Below are positions 37,563 through 47,758 of a DNA stretch of 64,000 nucleotides, in pieces. Under the pieces are notes generated by a model that saw only the letters and a list, made by a program, of their open reading frames with translations, made no database searches and was not told where the DNA came from. Both the position numbers and the translations under genes were made by a program. This DNA comes from Atrichornis clamosus (Eukaryota; Chordata; Aves; Passeriformes; Menuridae), in NCBI GenBank assembly GCA_013400975.1, contig WBMZ01011577.1:1-64000 (forward strand), given 5' to 3'. The stretch's first letter is position 1. Every line of letters starts with the position of its first letter.

Positions 37563-37948
37563 GCAGAGGAGGAGGGCAAAGGCAAGAGTAGGAAACTGGG
37601 CAGAGGGGGAAAGCAGGGGAGAGGGAATACTCGGAATATACAGTCCGCAGGTAGCTTGTGTGTGTTTTCTATCTCTGTGTTCCCCCCCAGATACAGTCAC
37701 TCGTAAGGATGATACACTGTGCCACACCCTGGCGCTGCAGTCTGAGGAAGCCTTCAGTGAGAAGGGACAAAGACTTTTGAAACAGCCCTGTGTGGGGCAC
37801 CACAGGGCACTTGGGGAGGCACATGCAGAGGCGTCCTCCCTCTGATGCTGATTCTCCCATCCCCACTCTGTGTTTCTTTCAAAGGGAAACAAAAGCTAAG
37901 ATTTTAAAATGTTTCAAAAAAGACTCAAAAACTATTTTGTTTTGAGTT

Positions 37949-37969
37949 GTTTGTTTGTTTGTTTGTTTG
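37949..37969. repeat. (GTTT)5 microsatellite
   Basis: Five GTTT units plus a final G, 120 bases upstream of the LTR. Confidence 0.9.
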
Positions 37970-38091
37970 GAGTTTGTGAAGTGTTATAGAGAGAAGGAAC
38001 TGCAGCTGTGAACTTGGAAGAAGATGGGAATTTAGGGAGCCAGCTTCCAAGGACTTCACCATTTGCCACTTCTTGTGAAAATTCCACCTTC

Positions 38092-39304
38092 TGTGGTGAA
38101 AAATCTAGTTATGGCCATAGCTTGGCAGTGAACTGAGTTTGGGTAGATTGCACTGCAGAGGTGGGCCAAGGGCAGTGTTTCTCCTTGGAGACTTTAGAAA
38201 CACTCTGTATTGGATTTGCATGCCACATTTGGTAGCAGGGAGGCTACAGGGGTGGCTTCTGTGAGAAGCTGCAGAAGCTTCCCCCATGTCTGGCAGAGCC
38301 AATGCCAGCCAGCTCCAGGACAGATCCTCTGCTGGCCAAGGCTGGGCCAATTAGAAACGATGGTAACACCTCTGTGGTAACATACTTAAGAAAGAAAAAA
38401 AAGTTACTGTGCAGATATAATTGCGACCAGAGAAGAACTGGGTGAGAATATATGAGAGGAACAACTCTGCTGACACCAAGGTCAGCAGAGAAGGAGGGGC
38501 AGGAGGTGCTCCAGATGCCAGAGCTGGGATTCCCCTGCAGCCTGTGGTGCTGACCATGGTGAGGCAGCTGTGTCCCTGCAGCCCATGGAGCACCATGGAA
38601 ATGCAAAGATCCACCTGCAGCCTGGGGATCAGACCCACACTGGAGCACGTGGATGCCCAAAAGAGGGCTGGAAACCCATACTGGAGCTGGCTTTTGTCAG
38701 GGACCTGCAGACCCGTGGAGAGAGGAGCGCACGCTGGAGCAAGTTTTCTGGTAGGACTTGTGAACTTGTGGGGGACCCATGTTGAAGCAACCTGTCCTGG
38801 AAGGACTGCACCCCATGGAAGGGTGACCCACATTGGCCCAGTTCGTGGAGGACTGTTTGTGGAATGGACTTAAGTTGGAGAAGTTTGTGGAGGACTGTCT
38901 CCCATGGGAGGGACCTCATGCTGGAGAAGGGGCAAGACTCTCCTCCCTAAGCAGTGGCAGGAGCAACATGTGATGAGCTGACCATAACCCCCATTGCCCA
39001 CCTCCCTGCGTCACTGAGGGGGAGGAGGTAGAACTCAGGAAGGAGGAAGGGGTGTAGGAAAGGTGTTTTTAAGATTTATTTTACTTCTCATTATCCTGCT
39101 CTGATTTTATTAGTAATAAATTCAATTAATATCTCCAATTTGAGTCTGTTTTGCCCATGACAGTACTTGGTGAGTGATCTCTCCTGGACTTTATCTCAAC
39201 TCATGAACCTTTGTTATAGTTTCTCTCAGTTGTCCACTTGTGGAGGGGAGTGACAGAGCGGCTTTGGTGGGTGCCTGGCATCCAGCCAGGGTCAAAGCAC
39301 TACA
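38092..39304 (+). mobile_element. solo LTR of an endogenous retrovirus, songbird-type family
   Basis: The element starts TGTGGT and ends ACTACA, the imperfect inverted TG...CA termini of a retroviral LTR, about 1,213 bases long. Flanking pentamers CCTTC (38087-38091) and CCCTC (39305-39309) differ by one base and fit a decayed 5-bp target duplication. The polyadenylation signal AATAAA at 39115-39120 sets the orientation as plus. The middle part (38.5-38.95 kb) holds degenerate repeats of CTGGAG and CCATGGA/CCCGTGGA phrases. I recognise the layout (a TTTGCATGCCACATTTGGT segment, the internal repeats, and the CCTGGCATCCAGCCAGGGTC end) from LTRs common in passerine genomes, but cannot name the family. 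No gag, pol or env sequence and no second LTR follow, so it is a solo LTR left by recombination. Overlapping 138-160 codon frames inside it are incidental. Confidence 0.88.
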
Positions 39305-39309
39305 CCCTC

Positions 39310-42208
39310 CTCTCCAGAAGGGAAAAGAGGTGGGTATCTGTGTGGTTATCAGGGAAGACTTCATTCCTTCAGTGACAACAGCTGTCCTGTGGATGGAGAT
39401 GAAGGTTTATAGCATATGAATACTATGCAGTAAGGTCGAAGGTTGTAGCTATGCTGATAGCTATAAATTTTATGGGTGAATTCTTCCCAGCACCCTCCAG
39501 TTTTATAGTGGAAGGATCCGTACTTCTGCTCTTGCTGGAGCAATGCAGAGTGAGCTCTGTGCATCAAGACTGACATTCCCAAGTGAGCCATAATCAGCGC
39601 TCACATAAATAAATAGCATGCAGCTGTCACAAAAGCCTTCATGGATTCAGGGCAGAAAAAATAGAGGATAAAGATACGTGGCAGTTAAAATATTTAATAT
39701 TCAAATGAGCCTGATGTCCTGTGGAGCTGACCCAGAGTGTTTTCTTATTAGGAAGAGTAAAACCAGCCAACTGGATGCTTTCCCTTCAACAAACTAAGCA
39801 ACTGCTGTAGCTGAACTGATGCTCTGGTGCCGTATGCCTGCATGCTGAAGGTGTATCAGGCACTGTCTAGAGTGTCATTGTAACACAAAACTTCAAGTGT
39901 CATCCTCAGACCATGAATCTTTCCAACTTCCTCAAGTCAATGAACTGACTGATTCCCTCTTGTCCTGCTTTACTCTGTGATGTCCATCAAATACGACTTT
40001 TTCTATGTTCTTCATGAAATCTCTAAAAAACACTGGTGGGTAAGAAGGACACACCTGCAGTTTATTGATCAGCTTTTAAAATATTTTAAAACCAGTAACA
40101 AATACATAAGCTTAAGGGCTAGTCTAAAGACAAACAATCAAGAATGCATTTGTCTCAAGGTTTTTGACAGTTTGCAGCTGGTAACTTTGGTGGCTGTGGT
40201 TTTAGGCAGAACAAATGTAGAGGCTACCTTGGTTAACATACAATACAATACTAATGTAATGCCAATTATAGATAAACATCTTAATTAAAAACTGAGGAAA
40301 GCATGCTCAGATATTTTCTAGAAAGTAAGACTGGAATGTAATCTGAGTCTTTACAAATGAAATGGGGAATAACAGCTAAGCTTGATGTTCTGAGAAATTT
40401 CTCTTAGAAACAGCATTTATTTTGAAACAGTGAAGCCCTTCTGCACAGTAGTCCTGTTTTCAGAAAAGCTGTCTACCATCTTGACAAAAGAAAACAGTGT
40501 TTACACTCAAACACAAGACATATGACTATTTAGTATGTCTTGAAATGAAGAGCATGTTTTCCAAAAAAAGGCTAATAGGCTGGTCTATATAATTATTGAA
40601 ATTTGGCAAGTGCTTTACACAATAAGGCTGTTGTGGTCACGCTGTTATCTTATTTTTGCTTGCTTCTCACAGATGCCTGTTATTCAGTGACAGCTGAATT
40701 CAGACACAACACAGGCACGGTTTCTAAGTTCCTTGCTGCTCTCCGGGCTGGGTTGGTGAAAGCAGGAGGATCCTAATAAAGTTCTGCTGGAGACAGTGGA
40801 GGTCTAAAAGCAGGGGTAACATTTCGCCAGGAGTGTCCTAAATATCACAGGCCACATCCTCAAGTGTTGCAAATTGAGCACATCACTGAGATCAGTGGCC
40901 TGTGTTGGCTTCTTCTGGGATGTTCAGGTGCTGCTTTTCCGCCACTTTCTTTGCAGAAAAGGCTTTTTATGCATCAAAAGGCATAAAAATCAAACCTCTA
41001 AGTAGTACGTAGGATGAAAAGTACAATGAATTTAGGAGCAGCTACCCAGGAAGTGAACTTAGAAATAAGAACTTGATAATAAAGTGCTCAGTGAGAAAGG
41101 GAACTGAAATTTGAGAGCAGTAACAGGCCAACAATGGAGCTCAAAGGAAATGTTTGAGACTCTCAGACGTCCCAGCTGATTTTTGATGCTGAAAAGATAT
41201 CAGATATTTGGAGCTAGCTGCACACGGGAGACTGGTGTGAAACATGCTGCGAAAGTCTGTCTTCCAGCTGACAAAACAGCCAAGCTATTACAAGGCAATC
41301 TGGCTAGCATTATATCTTTTAATATATTTCCAGACTTTAGGTTCTGAAATCTCCAGAGGATCATGAGCCTCCAAGATCATCAGGGTTTCGACCTTTCTTT
41401 TATTGCCATAGCAACCAAAGCTGTCTTTAGTGTTTAAATTAGTTAATCAATTGCAGTCCTTGATTTATGCTCATTGGCAGCAGCCATCCTTGAAAGCTAT
41501 TTCTTGACTAATATGTGCTTTCATCACAGGAGGGTATTCCCACACCTTGACTGAATAAGGGCCTTTGATAGAGGAATTCACTTCATCATCTGAATTCAGT
41601 ACCTCATCTGGGACTAGTATGAATTGCTGTTATAGTTTTGTTTGGGTGTTTTGTTGGTTTTTTTTCTGCCTAGAATCATCTTCATTCTGGTTTACATTCC
41701 CTTTGAAGGAGACAGGGGTCGCTTAGTTGGAAAAAAACACAGGCTCTAATTGCTTCCATTTTATGGAATGCTCTACCTTTGAACTGTGTGTAAATGAAAT
41801 TACAGTGCACAAGAAAGTTAATCACTTCAAACAACTCTTTAGAATGAGGCCAAAATATGAACTGTTTCCTGTTTAACTGGCATATTCTGGTAATCCCTGA
41901 TTCTTCTGAGATATAGCATGGAATAAAGGATTAAGGGCAAGGTCATCAACTGAAATGCCCTGAGACTCAGGACTATACATTGTTTTTGCTGTGTAGGTTT
42001 GGGTATGTTACTCCAGCCCTTTGCAGCTCACTTCCTTGGATTGTAAAATGCAGCTAAATACTTACACCTTGTTCATATGGAATCAGAACATTTAAGTGGT
42101 TTTCCTGTTTGAAATGGAACCTTCTCCTCTATTTCTTTTGCTGTTAGACAGATATTTCTGTGGAGGTACAGGTGCTCAGTTCTGCCTGTGCTTCAAGCTG
42201 GCTTAAGA
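39310..42208. other. non-coding stretch with an X-box-like motif
   Basis: No gene recognised. The 103-codon plus-strand frame at 39977-40288 is AT-rich and featureless. 39580-39750 and 41280-41500 are non-repetitive, TAAT-bearing blocks that could be conserved. The latter contains the RFX-type motif listed separately. 42019-42075 faintly resembles a MIR core. Confidence 0.5.
41402..41416. promoter_or_regulatory. RFX/X-box-like palindrome
   Basis: The sequence ATTGCCATAGCAACC differs from the ideal palindrome GTTGCCATGGCAAC at two symmetric positions. RFX-family factors bind such X-boxes near ciliary and MHC class II genes. It lies inside an AT-rich, non-repetitive block (41280-41500) with TTAGTTAATCAATTG just downstream. 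Binding is inference from the motif alone. Confidence 0.35.
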
Positions 42209-42395
42209 GTCACAGGCTCATAGGGACGGAAAGGGACCTCCAGGTCTCTAGCCCAAGTTCCTGCTCAAAACAGTTCCTGCAAGTTGTTCAGCCATTGTCT
42301 AGGTGAATTTTGAATACTTTCATGAATGGAGATCCCACAACCTCTGGCCAGCTCATAGCTTGAGTTGTCACTGCTTAATCTCTGCAGAGATGTAT
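42209..42395 (-). mobile_element. CR1 LINE, diverged 3' fragment, inverted
   Basis: Read on the plus strand it shows the reverse of a CR1 end: GGACGGAAAGGGACCTCCAG, AGCCCAAGTTCCTGCTCAAA, GCAAGTTGTTCAGCCATTGT, GTGAATTTTGAATACTTTCA and GAGATCCCACAACCTCTGGC. This is the standard CR1 order with scattered substitutions. The terminal repeats are decayed. The 5' limit is uncertain and may reach about 42500. No coding remnant remains. Confidence 0.85.
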
Positions 42396-45300
42396 TTCTG
42401 TATATTCTGTTTCTGTATTTCTTTGTACAGTAACATATTTTAATAGTTTTGCGCTTAAACCTGCTTTGTCTTCTTGGACAGTTGGTGGAGTCAGGCTTTG
42501 GCTGTGTTGTGCCTGTGCACATCATAAGAAATGAAAAATGCATGCTCTCTGTGGCAGCTCTGTACTAGAAGTAGTTTACAAACACTGGTCAGGCTCTGAT
42601 CTGTGAGTAGGGTTTTCTTTCTCTTCTAGTCATTGATAGCAGCTTTAAAAATGACAAGTATGGAGAAAGCTGAGAATTTAATGATAAACTACTAGAAAAC
42701 AAAGATAATGTATTCTCTGTTTTGGGATGTGTCCACAGCTAGAGTCCTGGATGTCAAAACCAATGTCAAATCATATTTGTTTGAAACAGTGAACACGTGC
42801 TTCTTGTAATGCCTACCAATACCTATTATTCATTGGCCTTTCGAGAAAGGCATAGACTCTGCAATGCCAAAGCCTACATGTTGCTGAATGGTGAAAAAGT
42901 TTTCACTGATGCAGAGTGAAGCGTGCTGTTTGCAGAGCAAAAAATAATCCCCGTGCTCCAGCATGGTGATTCTTTCTGTTGCCTTAAACTGGTGGCCCCT
43001 GGGGACACTTCCGCCTGGGCTGGCTTCTGACAACATGACCTCATCATTATGCTAAACCCATGTTCTTCCTGTCTTTACACAAATAGTCTTGCAATCCAAA
43101 TGAGCACACTCTTTGTTATTTTAAAGAGTGGCTGGTACCAAAGCGAATCATTTTTCTTTTGATTAGCACTTTCAAAGGATAACCTTCGTGAATTTTCCAC
43201 AGAGGCTGCTGCTGCTGCTGCACAGTGCATCTGGTTGAGTTTTAATCATTTAGCAATTCTTGGCCTCAAAATGCTGTTGTTCCTGGGACTTCTTGAAAGT
43301 TATGACATGACAGTCGGTGGGGACAATGCCTTTTTTTCTGATGTGCATTCACTGCATGATAGGATTCATGTTTTACATCCTGTTTACTGCCAAGGCAGCT
43401 GCTGTTGAGGGGAAGGTGAAACCAAACAAGAGGCATATTTGTAATATGCAGTGGCAGCACATCTCTGAAAGGCACGGGACTGAGTGCCAGCTTGGAGAAT
43501 CAATAAAATTGAATTAATTTTTATATGCTTGTTTATGGCCTTGAACATACTTCCCCTGTAAGTCCAAGAGGGCTTTAATTTGTGTAAGTGTTGATGTAAC
43601 TTTTACCAAGGAGTTGAGGCTTTGCCACGTATATCAGGCACTATCAAGTGAACTGACAAGCACCATATTTGCAGTTCCTCTGGACCAACACTATCCATCT
43701 GCAGAGGGATTAATTAGTTATGGTGCTCAGAAAAAGGATTTCAGTAGTAACTTAAGGAACTTATAGCTTAATGTAAAATAAATGAAGTGGGAGAGGGTAC
43801 GTAGATTAGGATGCAGCTTGCTGTTTTATAATATTTAAGCTGATTGCAGGGATTCAGAACAGTTCGAATATCACCTTGGCACCAGTCCTGAGCCTTATAA
43901 TATGATCTTGTTTTCTGACGTGGCTCTGAGACCAGGGGACCCAGGCCCTTTGTGAAGTTAGCAAAGCAAGGCAATTGGTGCTGGTTCCGTGCCAGACACC
44001 GTGTGGTCAGCAATCCTCGCTGCTGCAATCCACGCTGGGAGCAGCGGAGGCCCAGTTTTGGCTGGAGTTGTGATTTCTTGGGGCTGCTGGACACTGTTTA
44101 AAAAATAACTATAAAAGCAAGAGGCTGTGGTGATCTGTCCATAAAGAAAGGTTAAACAAGAAGATTTAAGGAGACAAGGTCATGGCACCTCAGAGGAGGT
44201 TTGTGTTGGACTTTTGAACTCCTTCTTGGTACTGTGGTCTGACATGGACTCCATCTCCTTCTGTGGCAACACCAGGGCACCACTAGTGTGTGTGGGATAA
44301 TATATTCAGACCCTGGTCATATAGGAAACCTTTTAAATCATTGGACAGCAGCACTCCTGGTGAGAGGGAAAGTTTTGTGTGAAAACTGCCTAAGAAGGAA
44401 AGTAAGGCAAGAGGAACCTTACAAGTAAAAAATAGGATTTAGTGTTTTCTCATTTCTGATAACTGACAGAAAAGCCATAGGATGTTATCTGAAGAGTCAA
44501 ACTGAGGAAAAGTTACTGAATGAAGAAATCTCTGTTAACAAGCATATGCAAACTACAAGAAGCAGAGCTTGCCTTTGATGTCTGTGTTATCTGTTAATTG
44601 TGTGCAGATAAGGAGTGATTGTCTCACATTGATTTCAAGTTGCAATTCCTTTCGTTCTCCACCAAACTTTGCTCTCTTTTTTTTTCTTTTCTCTGCACAT
44701 TGCTTTTTCTTATCTTTCTCTGAATTTTCCCTAGTTTTCTTTAATTAAAAAAACTGCAGAGACTTCCTATTTCTGTCTTACCATCTGGTCTAACTCCACA
44801 GTGGCTTTCCTGCTAGATCACTGCCACTGGAATGGCATAGCAGGTATATACTTTTCAGGCACACAAATTTTCCAGAAGCAGCTGTTATGACAGTGGGTTT
44901 TGCTTGGAAATGGAATTTCAAAGTCACTTAGGATGATAGTTGCTTGCACCCAGGATATTTAAAAATAAGGCACAATTAGACCAGTAACTTTTTTGGGTTT
45001 TTGAGAGGGATCTAATCATTATAGCTATTATTCTGTCTTCTTTTTAAGTACCATAAATTTATCATATAGTTTTCTCCTTTCCTTTTTTACATAGAAGCTG
45101 TACTTTCCCTTCTAGACTGCCTTCCCTTCCTGATGCAGTATTTGTCACTGTATATCCAAGTGTCTTCCTCCATGTGACTAATCATTGTCATGTGTTTTCA
45201 TTTCTACCTTGAGAATAGTGGGATGTTCAATGACATCATTGTGAAAATAGTAGGAAGATGTTCTGTTTGGGTTGTGGTTCTTTTTTTTTCTTATCCTGGC

Positions 45301-46440
45301 TTTTGGTTATTTACTCTCCATCTTCTAGTTAGTGCACAGGGGCTTTCATTTTTCTCTTTCTTTTTCAATTTGCTTTAATACCCTTCAGCATCTTCAGTCA
45401 TTCTCAGTATACCTCCACCTCACAAATAAACCAGGATCAGAGATGATTAATCATGGCATAGCAGTTTATTTTCTCTAAGGTATACATAGCTGAGTAAGAT
45501 TTAATGAGCTTCAAAGGACAAACTGAGAGGAACAGCAGGACATTTCAATTATCTCTTTGGAGAGAGAGAGGAATTGTCAGGAAAGCAATAACTGTGATAC
45601 AGATAGATAGTGCAGTGAGGGGAGAGGATTTACTTGTAAAAGGCATTAGCAGGGGACTCCCCTGCTGTCTGGCACCTGACAACAAGGGTTACTGCTGAAA
45701 GCCTATTCTTAAAGCTCTCTCCGGCCGTGCTGTTCTCTTCATCCAGGATTGGTTCTAGGCAAGTGAAAGCTCATAACAGATTCACTTTTCCAAATTAGCT
45801 GAGAACGGTGTTTCCTGTTGATTAATGAAAGCTCAGCAGCCAGTGAACCAGATGATGACAAAATTAGGCCTATAAAGCACTCACTCCACTTCGTGCAAGC
45901 TTCTCTACCAGTATCCCTCCTACCCCTTCCCCCTGCTGAGTAGTTGCTGTGTTGAAAAGCATGACTTTTAGTCATCCTTAAAGTATTTGGGAGCTTGCCC
46001 TGAGACTGCTGAAGATATTTTCAGGATGAGGGTCATGAAGGGGGATAGTGAGAGCTCAAACCAGGTGCTGCTCTCAATGCCAGGGGGCTGCAAGACTGTC
46101 CCCTGGGAAAGCTAAACTGCTCCCTGGGGGGCTGGTTTCTGTCCTACTTGTGGAACTTGTTTTATTAAGTATGAAATACTTAAACAGGTGTTGCACAAGA
46201 TTGAAAAATAGGAGTTCCCCCTTCCAAGCAGACTGCAGTCTCCCTCACTCTTTGTTTCACTGAATAGTTATTTCTTCCATGCAAGTCCAAGCCCTGGGAC
46301 TCTGCTGCGCTGACCTCAACACGGAGCTGGGGAGGCCAAGGGAATAAAATGTGCTCCTGAGGTGCCCTGGTTGAATGTGTGAACTGATAGGCTATTGGCC
46401 CTACCCTTGTGTGAATGTGCCAGAAAATGAGGTTTTCATG
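42396..46440. other. non-coding stretch, no gene recognised
   Basis: Frames stay below about 110 codons. A (GCT)5 array lies at 43205. T-rich segments occur at 44674-44750 and 45280-45370. 43140-43265 is non-repetitive, with TTTGATTAGCACTTTC and TTTTAATCATTTAGC blocks, and may be conserved. No mobile element is seen. Confidence 0.55.
43205..43220. repeat. (GCT)5 microsatellite
   Basis: Five GCT triplets plus G within an otherwise complex, possibly conserved block. Confidence 0.9.
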
Positions 46441-46446
46441 GCCTTT

Positions 46447-46800
46447 TCTGTTATTCAGAGTGTTGATAAAGAAATAAATCTGTTTGGGATTTTTTGTTTC
46501 CTTGACAAATATTTAAAAAACCTCAATATTTTTGTCTTTACCTGATTTATTATAATTTTTTAACACACCAATGCTGTTTTCATTTTTGATTCAGGGGCCA
46601 ATTATGACATAACCCTGTTAGAAATAATTACTCAATAATTGTTTCTCTCTCTCTGCATTTTCATTGCTGAACTGTTTCAGTTTCAATTCTGGCACTTACT
46701 TGACAAGCAGCCTTCATTTCATAGCTTAATGCTGTTGAACAACACTGTCATCTGCTTTTTCATTTTGTAACGCTGTTTAGCAGTAATGATTCATGTAGAT
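46447..46800. promoter_or_regulatory. candidate conserved regulatory block, TAAT/FOX/SOX-like cores
   Basis: A complex AT-rich block holds many homeodomain-type cores (TTATTATAATTT, CCAATTATG, AAATAATTACTCAATAATTG, CTTAATGC, GTAATGAT). It also holds a GTTGATAAAG GATA core, an ACAAATATTTAAA forkhead-like stretch and ATTGTTT, a SOX-like core. It contains no repeat family and only a minor CTCTCTCTC run. The density and variety of cores fit a developmental enhancer. No alignment was available, so conservation is a guess from appearance. Confidence 0.3.
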
Positions 46801-47628
46801 AATGTATACACTGTGTAACGGAAAATAAATATCATGGGGGTTGCTAGAAGAAGGTAATACAATATTTGAGAGCCTTGTTCCCTGGAGAAAGGAGACCGTA
46901 ATTGTTTCCAGAATGCGCTTGCCTGATGACTTCTGAGCTTTACAGTCTGTGGGACCGAGCTCCTGCTCTCTGCTGCCTTCCCACAGCAGGCTGAGTCCAG
47001 CCCCAAGGAGGGTCTGCAGCACAAGCCCCTGTCTCCAGCAGGGAAAGAGGAGTGCAGCTCAGCCGGGGATGGGCTGTGAGTTTACAGGTGGGTGGTGGCA
47101 GCTCCCTGCGTCTCTCTTTGGGGCAGCCACATTGCCTTGCATCCCTGCAGCGATTCGTGCAGAGCTGTGAACGTCAGGAGTTTGGGATTGGTTGCATCTT
47201 CATGGCTTTCCTCCACTCTGGCCTCACCTCTGTAGTCCATTCTCTGCTACTCTGAGTATTATTACAGCTGGGATTTGGTGGATTCAACTCAACAACATGT
47301 TGTAGTCACAAGAATACACTCTATCCATCAAATACCTCCAGGATGAATTGCTGAGTTTCTGAGGCATGATATTTTAGTCTCCACAGCCTGCAGTGGTTTT
47401 GGTAAAGGAAGCTCGCCACAAATCACAGCCACAGGTGCTTTTTTCTTAAATGCAGAGGTCATAACCCATGGCCAATAATTTAAAAAGTAAGCAGTGATTA
47501 TGCTGCCTCACTGGTGGTGGGGATCTTCTTAGGAAAGGCTGAATTTCAGAGGCTGAGTGCTTAATGCCAGGCATGGCCTCAGCTGAAGCGTGTTAAGCCC
47601 CCTCATGTCATTAGTGATGCCTGCTGCA
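46801..47628. other. short non-coding stretch
   Basis: Moderately GC-rich DNA at 46950-47170 with overlapping 73-81 codon frames of no recognisable content. No repeat is seen. Confidence 0.5.
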
Positions 47629-47758
47629 GCGCGAGTGTCGGGACGTGCGCGGGGGGAACTGCTCTGCTCCGCTCCTCACCAGTTCGTTATCGGAACAGAG
47701 ATCTGGCCGCCTTTCCGTGCTCATTAATTCTGGATCTTTGCACTGCAAAATCACCCGG
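47629..47758. promoter_or_regulatory. small CpG-dense cluster
   Basis: I count 12 CpG within about 130 bases, including GCGCGAG and ACGTGCGCGGG, while neighbouring kilobases hold almost none. It is shorter than the usual 200-bp island limit. It could be the core of a small promoter or an unmethylated regulatory element. No gene start can be tied to it. Confidence 0.35.

Larger units (their letters stand above)
37461..38091. other. stretch between the CpG-rich patch and the LTR
   Basis: G-rich on the plus strand at 37461-37500 (GGTGGGGGGTGGTGGG with AGGGGAGGGGGC nearby, a possible G-quadruplex), then moderately GC-rich with the short CTG and GTTT arrays listed separately. Opposed frames of 106 and 129 codons at 37.5-37.9 kb look like products of low stop density in GC-rich DNA. 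The last bases, CCTTC at 38087-38091, are the likely left target duplication of the LTR. Confidence 0.5.

Noticed and set aside
38351..38873. 138-160 codon frames on both strands at 38.2-38.9 kb
   Set aside because: They lie wholly or mostly inside the solo LTR, whose repetitive, stop-poor centre opens frames on both strands. No retroviral protein is encoded.
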